A stretch of DNA of 64,000 nucleotides, taken from contig NZ_LIYH01000002.1 of NCBI RefSeq assembly GCF_001905885.1, positions 177,591-241,590 of the forward strand, in the 5' to 3' direction. The position numbers and the translations under genes are program-made. Source of the DNA: Streptomyces sp. CB03234. GTDB lineage: Bacteria; Actinomycetota; Actinomycetes; Streptomycetales; Streptomycetaceae. Positions 19,986 to 29,599 of this stretch are shown here, one piece after another. The notes below the pieces were generated by a model. That model worked only from the letters and a program-made list of their open reading frames with translations. It ran no database searches and was not told the DNA's origin. Every line of letters starts with the position of its first letter. Positions within the stretch are counted from its first letter, which is position 1.

Positions 19986-20005
19986 CCCGGCGGGCTGGGT
20001 GGCGG

Positions 20006-21109
20006 TCAGGACGGGGCGTTGAGCGTGATCGCGTTCTTCGCTCGGTTCAGCGACTCCTCCGACGCCGGGCCGCCCGGGTTCTCGGTCGCCAGGGCCTGGT
20101 TCGCGGCGACGAACGGCCGCATGCGCGACTCGTACGCGGCGAAGGCCGCCCCGTGGTCGCCGCCCGCCCCCGCCAGCGCGTCGGCCAGGACGTACGCGCC
20201 GACCAGGGCCAGGCTCGTGCCCTGGCCGGACAGCGGCGAGGGGCAGTATCCGGCGTCGCCGAGCAGGGCCGTGCGGCCCCGGGTCCAGTGGTCCATGTGG
20301 ATCTGGGCCATGGCGTCGCAGTAGAAGTCCGGGGCCTCCAGCGCGGCCTTCGTCAGCCGGTCGCTCTCCCAGCGCAGGGCGGCGAGCCGCGCCACGATCA
20401 TGGATCTCAGGTCGGCACCGCCGCCCAGCGGCCCGGACTCGAAGCCGAACGCGATCCGCAGCTCGCGGTTGTCGCGTACGGGCACGACGCAGAACCCCGC
20501 GTCGCCGTCACGCATCCAGAGCTGCCAGTGGTCCAGGTCCAGGAAGTTGTCCGCGCTGAACACCGACAGGTAGCTGCCCAGGTGCCGGGCGAAGGCCTCC
20601 TCCGGTCCGAAGACGAGCCGCCGTACCGTCGAGTGCAGGCCGTCGGCGCCGACCACCAGGTCGAAGCGGCGCGGCGGGGCGTGGGCGAAGTCCGCGACGA
20701 CCCCGTCGGTGTCCTCGGTGAGCGCGGTGACGCCGTCGCCGAAGACGTACTCGACGCCGTCGCGCGCCCGGTCGTACAGCAGCCGCGCCAGATCGTCGCG
20801 CAGTACCTCGATGTCGGCGCTGTCCAGCCGGCCGCTGCTCAGCGCGTACTCCGTCGAGCGGTCGATCTCCGTGCCCTCCGCGTCCAGGACCGACATGCCC
20901 CGTATCCGGGTACGGACCGCGCGTGCCTGCTCGAGGACGCCGATGCGGTCGATCACGTCCAGGGCGACGCCCCGGACGTCGATGGCCTGCCCACCCCTGC
21001 GCAGAGCGGGGGCGCGCTCGACGACGGTGGGCGTGAAGCCCCGGCGGCGCAGGAGGCACGCGAGCGCGGATCCGGCGATACCGGCACCGGAAATGAGTAC
21101 GGACTGCAT
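20006..21109 (-). CDS. FAD-dependent aromatic monooxygenase
   Basis: The 367-residue protein begins MQSVLISGAGIAGSALACLLRR, a dinucleotide-binding GxGxxG fold for FAD. It also has the group A motif DLVVGADGLHSTVRR and the second FAD motif LLGDAGYCPSPLSGQGTSLAL. Such enzymes hydroxylate aromatic compounds or inactivate antibiotics, with Tet(X)-like and rifampicin monooxygenases among relatives. The substrate is not predictable. It is divergent from a GntR-TetR fusion regulator across 177 nt holding several TGTAC half-sites, which strongly suggests local, ligand-responsive control. The longer upstream frame to 21949 is antisense to the regulator and was rejected. Confidence 0.9.
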   Translation of the reverse strand: MQSVLISGAGIAGSALACLLRRRGFTPTVVERAPALRRGGQAIDVRGVALDVIDRIGVLEQARAVRTRIRGMSVLDAEGTEIDRSTEYALSSGRLDSADIEVLRDDLARLLYDRARDGVEYVFGDGVTALTEDTDGVVADFAHAPPRRFDLVVGADGLHSTVRRLVFGPEEAFARHLGSYLSVFSADNFLDLDHWQLWMRDGDAGFCVVPVRDNRELRIAFGFESGPLGGGADLRSMIVARLAALRWESDRLTKAALEAPDFYCDAMAQIHMDHWTRGRTALLGDAGYCPSPLSGQGTSLALVGAYVLADALAGAGGDHGAAFAAYESRMRPFVAANQALATENPGGPASEESLNRAKNAITLNAPS

Positions 21110-21130
21110 GGCCCAGCTCCCTTCGATACG

Positions 21131-21159
21131 GTGTACGTCGCTGAATGTACGGCGTACAC
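21131..21159. promoter_or_regulatory. Inverted repeat GTGTACG-N15-CGTACAC
   Basis: Seven-base arms lie just upstream of the monooxygenase start, with a further TGTAC inside the spacer (21146-21150). This is a candidate operator for the divergent GntR-TetR regulator. Confidence 0.5.
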
Positions 21160-21190
21160 GCATGCCTGCCAAGCAGCTACAACAAGGCAT

Positions 21191-21251
21191 CTGTACTAGG
21201 TCAGTCACGGCAAGCGGGGACCTGTCGCTGCTAGGCTCTGCCCTAGTACAG
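21191..21251. promoter_or_regulatory. Ten-base inverted repeat in the divergent promoter
   Basis: CTGTACTAGG (21191-21200) and CCTAGTACAG (21242-21251) are perfect inverted repeats separated by 41 nt. The second lies 35 nt upstream of the regulator's start. Both contain the TGTAC half-site also found near the monooxygenase. Confidence 0.55.
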
Positions 21252-21286
21252 GGCGCACGGACGTCGAAAAGAAATCGAGGTGGCCC

Positions 21287-22228
21287 ATGGGCGACCAGCC
21301 CCCCTACCTCCGCATCGCCGCCGACATCCGGCAGCGCATCGCCGACGGCGACCTCCGCCCCGGCGACCGCGTCCCCTCCACCCGGCAGATCGCCCGGCAG
21401 TGGGGCGTCGCCCTCGCCACCGCCACCAAGGCGCTCACCGCGCTGCGCCTGGAGGGTGCCGTCGAGGCCCGGCCCCGTGTCGGCACCGTCGTCGCCGGGA
21501 CCGCGGCCCCGGAACGGGAGGCGCCCCGGGCCCCCGGGCGGACCGCGGAACCGGACTTGACCCGGGCCCGCATCGTTCGCGCCGCCATCGAGATCGCCGA
21601 CGCGGAAGGGCTGGCCGCCCTGTCCATGCGGGGTGTCGCCGCCCGCCTCGGGGTGGCCGCGATGTCCCCGTACCGCCATGTCGGCAGCAAGGACGAGCTC
21701 GTGGCGCTGATGGCGGACGCCGCGTACGGAGAGGTCGCGCACCCCGCCGTACCGCCCGAGGGGTGGCGGGCGCGTATGGAGGCGGGGGCGCGCGCCATGT
21801 GGCAGGTCTGCCGCCGCCACCCGTGGGTGGCCCAGATCGGCCCGCTCACCCGCCCGCTGGTCCTGCCGAACCTGATGGCCCACGGAGAATGGGTGCTCGC
21901 CGCGCTGGACGGCAGCGGCCTCGACGCGAAGACGCGCTTCGACATTCACCTGCTGATCTACAGCTACGTCCAGGGCCTGGCCGTCAACCTGGAGCGTGAG
22001 GTGCAGGCGCAGGCCGCGACCGGGCTCACCGAGGACGAGTGGATGGACGGGCAGGCGGCGGCGATGCGGGAGGTCGTCGACTCCGGGCGCTATCCGGCCC
22101 TCGCCCGTACCCTCGCCGGCTTCGAGGGCGGGTACGACCTCGATCTCGACGCGCTCTTCGCCTTCGGGCTGGGGCCCCTCCTGGACGGGATCGCACGGAT
22201 CGTCGAGGGAGCCGCCCGGCCGACATGA
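21287..22228 (+). CDS. GntR-TetR fusion transcriptional regulator
   Basis: The 313-residue protein joins two DNA-binding families. Residues about 5-70 form a GntR winged HTH (YLRIAADIRQRIADGDLRPGDRVPSTRQIARQWGV). After a linker, about residues 88-135 form a TetR-type HTH (AAIEIADAEGLAALSMRGVAARLGVAAMSPYRHV). The rest is a helical TetR C-terminal ligand domain with a WVAQIG...RPLVLPN segment. Such double-HTH regulators occur in actinobacteria and usually repress a neighbouring gene until a small molecule binds. The divergent flavin monooxygenase is the obvious target. Confidence 0.9.
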   Translation: MGDQPPYLRIAADIRQRIADGDLRPGDRVPSTRQIARQWGVALATATKALTALRLEGAVEARPRVGTVVAGTAAPEREAPRAPGRTAEPDLTRARIVRAAIEIADAEGLAALSMRGVAARLGVAAMSPYRHVGSKDELVALMADAAYGEVAHPAVPPEGWRARMEAGARAMWQVCRRHPWVAQIGPLTRPLVLPNLMAHGEWVLAALDGSGLDAKTRFDIHLLIYSYVQGLAVNLEREVQAQAATGLTEDEWMDGQAAAMREVVDSGRYPALARTLAGFEGGYDLDLDALFAFGLGPLLDGIARIVEGAARPT

Positions 22229-22266
22229 TCAAATGTTCGCGTCAGCGACATGGCAGGGGTGGGGAC

Positions 22267-23397
22267 GTGGGGACGAGCGCACCGGAAGGACGGCCCGGAG
22301 ACGAGCCGTCCGTGTCCGACGAGGAGTGGGCGCGGTTCCTCCGCGCCGCGGAGCAGGACGGTGGGGCGGCCGCCTCCAGGGACGTCCCCAAGGAGCCGTC
22401 GGCCGATGAGCGCGCCGCGCGTGCGGCCCGGGTCGCCCGTTCCGGGCAGCCCGAGGGGTGGCGTACCGGGCCGGCCTGGCGGGAGCTCGACGGGCGCGCC
22501 ACCCGGCGCCGGCGCCTGGCCGGGGTGCTCGGGATCCTGCTGGCGGCGGGGCTCCTGGTCGTCGCCGTACGCCCGGAGCTGGTCACCGACCGGTTCACCA
22601 CCCGCGGGACGGGGTACGCCGACACCGCCGCGCCCCCGGCGGGAGGGGCCGGTGGCGACACGCCCACGCTCAAGGAGCCCTTCCGGGGCTCGCCCGCGGT
22701 CGACTGGGCGGACGGCGCCGCGGGGATCGCGGTACCGGGGGCGAAGGCCGTCGGCGGGATGACCGAGGAGCAGGTCGCCCACGCGCTGAACAGCACCAAG
22801 AAGCTGCTCGTCGCCGCCAATCTGGACCCCGCCACGCTCAGGGGCGAGCGCCCCGGGGCCGCGCTGGATCTCCTGGACCCGCTCCAGGCCGACGGGCGCG
22901 GAGTGCTGGAGAAGGCCCTGACCCACCCCAGCGTGGACCGCGACCCGCTGTGGGTCTTCAGCCGCTTCGACCCGTCCGAGGTCCGTCCGGCGGGGAACGT
23001 GGTGAAGGTCCGGGGCAAGCTGACCTACGAGAGGGGCGAGCGGGACGGCCAGGTGCTCGTGCACGCCGATTACACGTTCGTCTACCCGGTGGTGAAGGCT
23101 GGCCCCGGCGCCACGGAGGTCGCCCGGACCGTCGTGCGCAGGCAGCTGACCCTCGCCCTGTACGACCCCGAGAAGATCCGTACGACGCCGGGGAAGCTGT
23201 ACGTCCTGCGCATGGACGAGAGCGCCGGCAACGACGACTGCTCGCGCGACGGCGACGGCTTCCTGCACCCCCAGTTCCTCTCGGACCTGGTGGCAGGTGA
23301 GGACGGCGGAGGCGGCGGCAGGCTGGTCGACCCCTACGATCGCAGCAAGCCCCTGGACGAGCTGTCCCAGGAGTGCGGCACCGTGACCAGGACCTGA
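22267..23397 (+). CDS. Membrane-anchored protein of unknown function
   Basis: The 376-residue protein is taken to start at GTG 22267 behind AGGGGTGGGG. Upstream in-frame starts exist but overlap the regulator. A charged cytoplasmic part of about 90 residues is followed by one hydrophobic helix (RRRRLAGVLGILLAAGLLVVAV) and a large extracellular domain. In that domain two cysteines near the end (NDDCSRDGDG and SQECGTV) may pair. I do not recognise the family, though it looks like a conserved Streptomyces envelope protein. It lies just upstream of the S10 promoter. Confidence 0.7.
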   Translation: MGTSAPEGRPGDEPSVSDEEWARFLRAAEQDGGAAASRDVPKEPSADERAARAARVARSGQPEGWRTGPAWRELDGRATRRRRLAGVLGILLAAGLLVVAVRPELVTDRFTTRGTGYADTAAPPAGGAGGDTPTLKEPFRGSPAVDWADGAAGIAVPGAKAVGGMTEEQVAHALNSTKKLLVAANLDPATLRGERPGAALDLLDPLQADGRGVLEKALTHPSVDRDPLWVFSRFDPSEVRPAGNVVKVRGKLTYERGERDGQVLVHADYTFVYPVVKAGPGATEVARTVVRRQLTLALYDPEKIRTTPGKLYVLRMDESAGNDDCSRDGDGFLHPQFLSDLVAGEDGGGGGRLVDPYDRSKPLDELSQECGTVTRT

Positions 23398-23448
23398 CGC
23401 GTGGGTGCGGACCAGGAGGTTCCGCCGGTGGTGGGGGTGTGCCGCGGT

Positions 23449-23476
23449 TTGACAGGGACACCCCGCGGGGTAATCT
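23449..23476 (+). promoter_or_regulatory. Probable promoter of the S10 operon
   Basis: TTGACA (23449-23454) and TAATCT (23471-23476) are spaced by 16 nt, a very good match to the vegetative sigma consensus. It lies about 375 nt upstream of rpsJ in a 452-nt non-coding gap (23398-23849). A second start nearer the gene is possible. Confidence 0.6.
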
Positions 23477-23752
23477 CTTCGGCTCGATTGGCGTCGCCTC
23501 TGCCCCGTATGGCAGACTGTCGGGGTTGCTCGGTTGAGTGCCGATGCTGCGCGCCTCCCGCCGGGAGGACCGGAAGCGAGTCCCACAGTACTCGTCGCCC
23601 CTGATCAGGGGCGGACGTACGGGAATCTTTCGGGAAGCGTGGGCGGGGCGCCGGCCAGGCACCCGGTGGGTGTGTTGCCCCCGGCTCGCGGTCTTTGGGC
23701 CCGCACCCCCCTTGGTTGGGAAATCCTTCGGGATATCTGCGTAGAGGGAATG

Positions 23753-23777
23753 CGACACGCCCGACCGCGTGGGTCGG
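23753..23777 (+). promoter_or_regulatory. S10 leader hairpin shared with str operon
   Basis: The stem CCGACC/GGTCGG with loop GCGTG and flanking bases is almost identical to the rpsL leader element at 6615-6639. It lies about 70 nt upstream of rpsJ. Confidence 0.5.
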
Positions 23778-23849
23778 AGGCAGTGCAGCGCTACGGGCGC
23801 AGCTCACCAGGTTCCAGAGCGTTACGAGAGACAGGACTACTGAGTAGCC

Positions 23850-24158
23850 ATGGCGGGACAGAAGATCCGCATCCGGCTCAAGGCCTACGACCACGAGGTC
23901 ATCGACTCGTCGGCGAAGAAGATCGTCGAGACGGTGACGCGCACTGGTGCGTCGGTCGCGGGCCCGGTGCCGCTGCCCACTGAGAAGAACGTGTACTGCG
24001 TCATCAAGTCGCCGCACAAGTACAAGGACTCGCGCGAGCACTTCGAGATGCGCACGCACAAGCGCCTCATCGACATCCTCGACCCCACGCCGAAGACGGT
24101 TGACTCGCTCATGCGCCTCGACCTCCCGGCCGGCGTCGACATCGAGATCAAGCTCTGA
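23850..24158 (+). CDS. rpsJ: 30S ribosomal protein S10
   Basis: The 102-residue protein ([19 protein letters not shown]) is a standard S10, which sits in the 30S head and is also NusE in transcription antitermination complexes. It is the first gene of the S10 operon, after a long leader with a conserved hairpin. The start codon follows GAGTAGCC, a weak ribosome binding site. rplC follows after 13 nt. Confidence 0.98.
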   Translation: MAGQKIRIRLKAYDHEVIDSSAKKIVETVTRTGASVAGPVPLPTEKNVYCVIKSPHKYKDSREHFEMRTHKRLIDILDPTPKTVDSLMRLDLPAGVDIEIKL

Positions 24159-24171
24159 GGTGACGCGCGAG

Positions 24172-24816
24172 ATGGCTAAGAACATTAAGGGCGTCCTGGG
24201 CGAGAAGCTCGGCATGACCCAGGTCTGGGACGAGAACAACCGGGTCGTCCCGGTGACCGTCGTCAAGGCTGGGCCCTGCGTCGTCACCCAGGTCCGCACC
24301 AACGACACTGACGGCTACGAGTCGGTCCAGATCGCCTTCGGCGAGATCGACCCGCGCAAGGTGAACAAGCCCCTCAAGGGTCACTTCGCCAAGGCCGACG
24401 TCACCCCGCGCCGCCACCTGGTGGAGATCCGCACCGCTGACGCCTCCGAGTACACGCTCGGCCAGGAGATCACCGCTGAGGTCTTCGAGGCGGGCATCAA
24501 GGTCGACGTCACCGGCAAGAGCAAGGGCAAGGGCTTCGCCGGTGTCATGAAGCGCCACAACTTCCGTGGCCTGGGCGCCGGACACGGCACCCAGCGCAAG
24601 CACCGCTCGCCCGGTTCCATCGGTGGCTGCGCCACCCCGGGCCGTGTGTTCAAGGGCCTCCGCATGGCGGGCCGCATGGGCAACGAGCGGGTCACCACCC
24701 AGAACCTGACCGTCCACGCCGTTGACGCGGAGAAGGGTCTGCTGCTCATCAAGGGCGCGGTCCCCGGTCCGAACGGCGGCCTCGTCCTGGTCCGTACCGC
24801 GGCCAAGGGGGCCTGA
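24172..24816 (+). CDS. rplC: 50S ribosomal protein L3
   Basis: The 214-residue protein starts at ATG 24172 ([19 protein letters not shown]), as in other actinobacteria. A longer frame starting at 23947 runs through rpsJ and is not used. The extension that reaches the peptidyl transferase centre includes [24 protein letters not shown]3 is an early assembly protein of the 50S. It is followed by rplD after 7 nt. Confidence 0.98.
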   Translation: MAKNIKGVLGEKLGMTQVWDENNRVVPVTVVKAGPCVVTQVRTNDTDGYESVQIAFGEIDPRKVNKPLKGHFAKADVTPRRHLVEIRTADASEYTLGQEITAEVFEAGIKVDVTGKSKGKGFAGVMKRHNFRGLGAGHGTQRKHRSPGSIGGCATPGRVFKGLRMAGRMGNERVTTQNLTVHAVDAEKGLLLIKGAVPGPNGGLVLVRTAAKGA

Positions 24817-24823
24817 GGTAACG

Positions 24824-25474
24824 ATGAGCACCATTGACATCCTTTCGCCGGCAGGCGACAAGGCCGGTACCGTCGAGCTCCCCGCGGAGATCTTCGACGC
24901 GAAGACCAGCGTTCCGCTGATCCACCAGGTCGTCGTCGCCCAGCTGGCCGCTGCCCGACAGGGCACGCACAAGACCAAGACCCGTGGCGAAGTCCGCGGT
25001 GGTGGCAAGAAGCCGTACCGCCAGAAGGGCACCGGCCGCGCCCGTCAGGGTTCGACCCGCGCCCCGCAGTTCGCCGGCGGTGGCGTCGTCCACGGTCCCG
25101 TGCCGCGTGACTACTCGCAGCGCACCCCGAAGAAGATGAAGGCCGCCGCCCTGCGCGGTGCCCTCTCGGACCGGGCGCGTCACTCCCGTATCCACGTCGT
25201 CACCGGCGTGGTCGAGGGCGAGGTCTCCACCAAGGCCGCCAAGACGCTGTTCGGCAAGATCTCGGAGCGCAAGAACCTGCTCCTGGTCGTCGAGCGCGCC
25301 GACGAGGCCGCGTGGCTGTCCGCCCGCAACCTGCCCCAGGTGCACATCCTGGAGCCGGGCCAGCTGAACACGTACGACGTGATCGTCTCCGACGACGTGG
25401 TCTTCACCAAGGCCGCCTTCGAGTCCTTCGTGTCTGGCCCCAAGGCCGATGACAACGAGGGGAGCGAGGCCTGA
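24824..25474 (+). CDS. rplD: 50S ribosomal protein L4
   Basis: The 216-residue protein starts at ATG 24824. The long loop that lines the exit tunnel is seen as [17 protein letters not shown] followed by APQFAGGG, where macrolide-resistance changes occur in other bacteria. It looks wild type. Its stop overlaps the rplW start by one base (TGATG). Confidence 0.98.
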   Translation: MSTIDILSPAGDKAGTVELPAEIFDAKTSVPLIHQVVVAQLAAARQGTHKTKTRGEVRGGGKKPYRQKGTGRARQGSTRAPQFAGGGVVHGPVPRDYSQRTPKKMKAAALRGALSDRARHSRIHVVTGVVEGEVSTKAAKTLFGKISERKNLLLVVERADEAAWLSARNLPQVHILEPGQLNTYDVIVSDDVVFTKAAFESFVSGPKADDNEGSEA

Positions 25475-25788
25475 TGGCCGAGATCACCAGCAAGACCTTC
25501 TCCGACCCGCGCGACGTTCTTGTCAAGCCGGTTGTCTCCGAGAAGAGCTACGCGCTGCTCGACGAGAACAAGTACACGTTCATCGTGGCCCCCACCGCGA
25601 ACAAGACCCAGATCAAGCAGGCCGTCGAGGCGGTCTTCTCGGTCAAGGTCGCGTCGGTGAACACGATCAACCGCCAGGGCAAGCGCAAGCGCACCCGCAC
25701 CGGTTTCGGTAAGCGCGCGAACACCAAGCGCGCCATCGTGACCCTTGCTGAGGGCAACCGTATCGACATCTTCGGCCAGGCCTCCTAA
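25474..25788 (+). CDS. rplW: 50S ribosomal protein L23
   Basis: The 104-residue protein ([19 protein letters not shown]) is at the exit of the polypeptide tunnel and is a docking site for trigger factor and SRP in bacteria. The one-base overlap with rplD implies translational coupling. The rplB gene starts 39 nt later behind a separate ribosome binding site. Confidence 0.98.
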   Translation: MAEITSKTFSDPRDVLVKPVVSEKSYALLDENKYTFIVAPTANKTQIKQAVEAVFSVKVASVNTINRQGKRKRTRTGFGKRANTKRAIVTLAEGNRIDIFGQAS

Positions 25789-25827
25789 CGGAGCGCCCTG
25801 GTCCGAATATCGGACGAGGACTGAGAA

Positions 25828-26664
25828 ATGGGTATCCGCAAGTACAAGCCGACGACTCCGGGCCGTCGTGGCTCCAGCGTCGCCGACTTTGTCGAGATCA
25901 CGCGGTCCACGCCGGAGAAGTCGCTGGTCCGCCCCCTGCACAGCAAGGGCGGCCGTAACAACACCGGTCGTGTGACCGTCCGTCACCAGGGCGGTGGCCA
26001 CAAGCGCGCCTACCGCGTGATCGACTTCCGTCGTCACGACAAGGACGGCGTGCCGGCCAAGGTCGCTCACATCGAGTACGACCCGAACCGCACCGCGCGC
26101 ATCGCGCTCCTCCACTACGTGGACGGCGAGAAGCGCTACATCATCGCCCCGCGTGGCCTGAACCAGGGCGACCGGGTCGAGAACGGCCCCGGCGCCGACA
26201 TCAAGCCCGGCAACAACCTGGCGCTGCGCAACATCCCGGTCGGTACCACGATCCACGCGATCGAGCTCCGTCCCGGTGGTGGCGCCAAGTTCGCCCGCTC
26301 CGCGGGTGCCTCCGTGCAGCTGCTCGCGAAGGAGGGCCAGATGGCCCACCTGCGCATGCCGTCCGGTGAGATCCGCCTGGTCGACGTCCGCTGCCGCGCC
26401 ACCATCGGCGAGGTCGGCAACGCCGAGCAGTCGAACATCAACTGGGGCAAGGCCGGCCGTAAGCGCTGGCTGGGTGTTCGCCCGACCGTCCGCGGTGTGG
26501 CGATGAACCCGGTCGACCACCCGCACGGTGGTGGTGAGGGCAAGACCTCCGGTGGTCGCCACCCGGTCTCCCCCTGGGGTCAGAAGGAGGGTCGTACTCG
26601 TTCTCCCAAGAAGGCGAGCAACAAGTACATCGTCCGCCGCCGCAAGACGAACAAGAAGCGCTAG
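25828..26664 (+). CDS. rplB: 50S ribosomal protein L2
   Basis: The 278-residue protein is a full-length L2, needed for subunit association and the peptidyl transferase centre. The C-terminal [19 protein letters not shown] motif contains the conserved histidine region. The sequence has no unusual features. rpsS follows after 12 nt. Confidence 0.98.
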   Translation: MGIRKYKPTTPGRRGSSVADFVEITRSTPEKSLVRPLHSKGGRNNTGRVTVRHQGGGHKRAYRVIDFRRHDKDGVPAKVAHIEYDPNRTARIALLHYVDGEKRYIIAPRGLNQGDRVENGPGADIKPGNNLALRNIPVGTTIHAIELRPGGGAKFARSAGASVQLLAKEGQMAHLRMPSGEIRLVDVRCRATIGEVGNAEQSNINWGKAGRKRWLGVRPTVRGVAMNPVDHPHGGGEGKTSGGRHPVSPWGQKEGRTRSPKKASNKYIVRRRKTNKKR

Positions 26665-26676
26665 GAGCGGGTTTAG

Positions 26677-26958
26677 ATGCCGCGCAGTCTCAAGAAGGGG
26701 CCCTTCGTCGACGACCACCTGATCAAGAAGGTGGACACGCAGAACGAAGCAGGCACCAAGAACGTCATCAAGACCTGGTCCCGTCGCTCGATGATCGTCC
26801 CGGCCATGCTCGGCCACACGATCGCGGTGCACAACGGCAAGACCCACATCCCGGTGTTCGTCACCGAGTCGATGGTCGGCCACAAGCTCGGCGAGTTCTC
26901 GCCGACGCGCACCTTCCGGGGTCACGTCAAGGAAGACCGGAAGTCGAAGCGCCGCTAG
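26677..26958 (+). CDS. rpsS: 30S ribosomal protein S19
   Basis: The 93-residue protein ([18 protein letters not shown]) sits at the tip of the 30S head with S13 and contacts the A-site finger of the 50S. Length and sequence are standard. The next gene, rplV, begins 17 nt downstream. Confidence 0.98.
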   Translation: MPRSLKKGPFVDDHLIKKVDTQNEAGTKNVIKTWSRRSMIVPAMLGHTIAVHNGKTHIPVFVTESMVGHKLGEFSPTRTFRGHVKEDRKSKRR

Positions 26959-26975
26959 TAGCGGGGTGAAAGACC

Positions 26976-27356
26976 ATGACGAACGTGTCAGACACTGAAG
27001 GGACAACCATGGAAGCCAGGGCCCAGGCGCGGTACATCCGCGTCACGCCCATGAAGGCCCGCCGCGTGGTGGACCTCATCCGTGGCATGGACGCCACGGA
27101 GGCTCAGGCGGTCCTGCGTTTCGCCCCGCAGGCCGCGAGCGTGCCGGTGGGCAAGGTGCTGGACAGCGCCATTGCCAACGCCGCGCACAACTACGACCAC
27201 ACGGACGCCTCTTCGCTGTTCATCAGCGAGGCGTACGTCGACGAGGGCCCGACCCTGAAGCGGTTCCGTCCGCGCGCCCAGGGCCGTGCCTACCGGATCC
27301 GCAAGCGGACCAGCCACATCACCGTGGTCGTCAGCAGCAAGGAAGGAACCCGGTAA
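26976..27356 (+). CDS. rplV: 50S ribosomal protein L22
   Basis: The 126-residue version starts at ATG 26976 behind GGGGTGAAAG. A second in-frame ATG at 27009 ([12 protein letters not shown]) also has a good ribosome binding site (GAAGGGAC) and would give a 115-residue L22, close to the common bacterial length. The start is therefore undecided. L22 lines the exit tunnel. The stop overlaps the rpsC ATG by one base. Confidence 0.93.
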   Translation: MTNVSDTEGTTMEARAQARYIRVTPMKARRVVDLIRGMDATEAQAVLRFAPQAASVPVGKVLDSAIANAAHNYDHTDASSLFISEAYVDEGPTLKRFRPRAQGRAYRIRKRTSHITVVVSSKEGTR

Positions 27357-28189
27357 TGGGCCAGAAGGTAAACCCGCACGGGTTCCGGCTCGGCATCACC
27401 ACCGACTTCAAGTCGCGCTGGTACGCCGACAAGCTGTACAAGGACTACGTCAAGGAAGACGTCGCCATCCGTCGGATGATGACGTCCGGCATGGAGCGCG
27501 CCGGCATCTCGAAGGTGGAGATCGAGCGCACCCGTGACCGCGTGCGGGTGGACATCCACACCGCTCGTCCGGGCATCGTCATCGGCCGCCGTGGCGCCGA
27601 GGCCGACCGCATCCGCGGCGACCTCGAGAAGCTCACGGGCAAGCAGGTCCAGCTGAACATCCTCGAGGTCAAGAACCCCGAGGTCGACGCCCAGCTGGTC
27701 GCCCAGGCCGTTGCCGAGCAGCTGTCCTCCCGCGTCTCCTTCCGCCGCGCCATGCGCAAGAGCATGCAGTCGGCGATGAAGGCGGGCGCCAAGGGCATCA
27801 AGATCCAGTGTGGTGGCCGTCTCGGCGGCGCCGAGATGTCCCGCTCGGAGTTCTACCGCGAGGGCCGTGTGCCGCTGCACACGCTCCGCGCGAACGTCGA
27901 GTACGGCTTCTTCGAGGCCAAGACCACCTTCGGCCGCATCGGCGTGAAGGTCTGGATCTACAAGGGCGACGTCAAGAACATCGCCGAGGTCCGCGCCGAG
28001 AACGCCGCTGCCCGCGCCGGCAACCGTCCGGCCCGTGGTGGTGCTGAGCGCCCCGCCGGCCGTGGTGGCCGCGGTGGCGAGCGTGGCGGTCGCGGTCGCA
28101 AGCCGCAGCAGACCGGTTCCGCTGCCGAGGCCCCCAAGGCCGAGGCCGCTGCCGCTGCTCCGGCTGAGAGCACCGGAACGGAGGCCTGA
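27356..28189 (+). CDS. rpsC: 30S ribosomal protein S3
   Basis: The 277-residue protein has a KH domain ([25 protein letters not shown] with GRRG loop) and helps unwind mRNA at the entry channel. The C-terminal tail (from about 220) is Gly/Arg-rich then Ala/Glu/Pro-rich, as in other actinobacteria and longer than in E. coli. It overlaps rplV by one base; rplP follows after 5 nt. Confidence 0.98.
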   Translation: MGQKVNPHGFRLGITTDFKSRWYADKLYKDYVKEDVAIRRMMTSGMERAGISKVEIERTRDRVRVDIHTARPGIVIGRRGAEADRIRGDLEKLTGKQVQLNILEVKNPEVDAQLVAQAVAEQLSSRVSFRRAMRKSMQSAMKAGAKGIKIQCGGRLGGAEMSRSEFYREGRVPLHTLRANVEYGFFEAKTTFGRIGVKVWIYKGDVKNIAEVRAENAAARAGNRPARGGAERPAGRGGRGGERGGRGRKPQQTGSAAEAPKAEAAAAAPAESTGTEA

Positions 28190-28194
28190 CCGAA

Positions 28195-28614
28195 ATGCTG
28201 ATCCCCCGTAGGGTCAAGCACCGCAAGCAGCACCACCCGAAGCGCAGCGGTATGTCCAAGGGTGGTACGCAGGTTGCGTTCGGCGAGTACGGCATCCAGG
28301 CCCTCACTCCGGCGTACGTGACCAACCGCCAGATCGAGGCGGCCCGTATCGCGATGACCCGCCACATCAAGCGTGGCGGCAAGGTCTGGATCAACATCTA
28401 CCCGGACCGCCCGCTGACCAAGAAGCCTGCCGAGACCCGCATGGGTTCCGGTAAGGGTTCGCCGGAGTGGTGGGTCGCGAACGTCAAGCCCGGTCGGGTG
28501 ATGTTCGAGCTGTCCTACCCGAACGAGAAGATCGCGCGTGAGGCCCTGACTCGTGCCGCCCACAAGCTGCCGATGAAGTGCAAGATCGTCAAGCGCGAGG
28601 CAGGTGAGCTGTGA
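28195..28614 (+). CDS. rplP: 50S ribosomal protein L16
   Basis: The 139-residue protein ([19 protein letters not shown]) is a standard L16, which positions tRNA in the A and P sites and is needed for peptidyl transfer. Its TGA stop overlaps the rpmC ATG by one base. Confidence 0.98.
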   Translation: MLIPRRVKHRKQHHPKRSGMSKGGTQVAFGEYGIQALTPAYVTNRQIEAARIAMTRHIKRGGKVWINIYPDRPLTKKPAETRMGSGKGSPEWWVANVKPGRVMFELSYPNEKIAREALTRAAHKLPMKCKIVKREAGEL

Positions 28615-28838
28615 TGTCGGCCGGTACCAAGGCGTCCGAGCTGCGCGAGCTGGGCAACGAGGAGCTTCTCAACAAGCTCCGCGAGGCCAAGGAAGAGCTG
28701 TTCAACCTCCGCTTCCAGGCGGCGACGGGCCAGCTCGAGAACCACGGTCGGCTCAAGTCCGTCCGTAAGGACATCGCCCGGATCTACACCCTGATGCGTG
28801 AGCGCGAGCTGGGCATCGAGACGGTGGAGAGCGCCTGA
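28614..28838 (+). CDS. rpmC: 50S ribosomal protein L29
   Basis: The 74-residue helical hairpin protein starts at ATG 28614, overlapping the rplP stop by one base. A GTG one codon earlier (28611) is also in frame but less likely. L29 lies near the tunnel exit with L23. The stop overlaps the rpsQ ATG by one base, so rplP, rpmC and rpsQ are tightly coupled. Confidence 0.97.
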   Translation: MSAGTKASELRELGNEELLNKLREAKEELFNLRFQAATGQLENHGRLKSVRKDIARIYTLMRERELGIETVESA

Positions 28839-29125
28839 TGAGCGAGAACAACGTGACTGAGACTGCAAAGACCGAGCGCGGATTCCGCAAGACCCGCGAG
28901 GGTCTGGTCGTCAGCGACAAGATGGACAAGACCGTCGTCGTCGCTGTCGAGGACCGCGTCAAGCACGCGCTGTACGGCAAGGTCATCCGCCGTACCAACA
29001 AGCTCAAGGCGCACGACGAGCAGAACGCCGCGGGTGTCGGCGACCGTGTCCTCCTCATGGAGACCCGGCCGCTGTCCGCGACCAAGCGCTGGCGCGTCGT
29101 CGAGATCCTCGAGAAGGCCAAGTAA
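28838..29125 (+). CDS. rpsQ: 30S ribosomal protein S17
   Basis: The 95-residue protein binds 16S rRNA early in assembly and shows the S17 core [22 protein letters not shown] and [15 protein letters not shown]. It ends the compact first part of the cluster; a 103-nt gap with two hairpins separates it from rplN. Confidence 0.98.
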   Translation: MSENNVTETAKTERGFRKTREGLVVSDKMDKTVVVAVEDRVKHALYGKVIRRTNKLKAHDEQNAAGVGDRVLLMETRPLSATKRWRVVEILEKAK

Positions 29126-29228
29126 TCGCTCGGGGGGTTTCCCCCGAGTTCGTTCCGCCAGGCTCGGCAGGGGTTGACCTCGCAAGAGGCGCCCCTGCCG
29201 GGAACCGGCAGACAATCAGGAGATAGAC
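29126..29228 (+). other. rpsQ-rplN intergenic region with two hairpins
   Basis: One stem-loop (about 29128-29147, CTCGGGGG with CCCCCGAG) follows rpsQ directly and a second lies at about 29165-29201 (CGGCAGGGG with CCCCTGCCG). They may act as an attenuator or processing site between the S10 and spc clusters. A ribosome binding site AGGAGA precedes rplN. Confidence 0.5.
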
Positions 29229-29597
29229 GTGATCCAGCAGGAGTCGCGACTGCGTGTCGCCGACAACACTGGTGCCAAGGAGATCCTTTGCATCCGTGTT
29301 CTCGGTGGTTCCGGTCGCCGCTACGCGGGCATCGGTGACGTCATCGTCGCCACCGTCAAGGACGCGATCCCCGGTGGCAACGTGAAGAAGGGTGACGTCG
29401 TCAAGGCGGTCATCGTTCGCACCGTCAAGGAGCGCCGCCGCCAGGACGGCTCGTACATCCGCTTCGACGAGAACGCCGCCGTCATTCTGAAGAACGACGG
29501 CGACCCTCGCGGCACCCGTATCTTCGGCCCCGTGGGCCGTGAACTGCGCGAGAAGAAGTTCATGAAGATCATCTCGCTCGCGCCGGAGGTGCTGTAA
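29229..29597 (+). CDS. rplN: 50S ribosomal protein L14
   Basis: The 122-residue protein starts with GTG ([19 protein letters not shown]). L14 forms an intersubunit bridge and binds the silencing factor RsfS. Length and sequence are standard. It is followed by rplX after 2 nt. Confidence 0.98.
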   Translation: MIQQESRLRVADNTGAKEILCIRVLGGSGRRYAGIGDVIVATVKDAIPGGNVKKGDVVKAVIVRTVKERRRQDGSYIRFDENAAVILKNDGDPRGTRIFGPVGRELREKKFMKIISLAPEVL

Positions 29598-29599
29598 GC

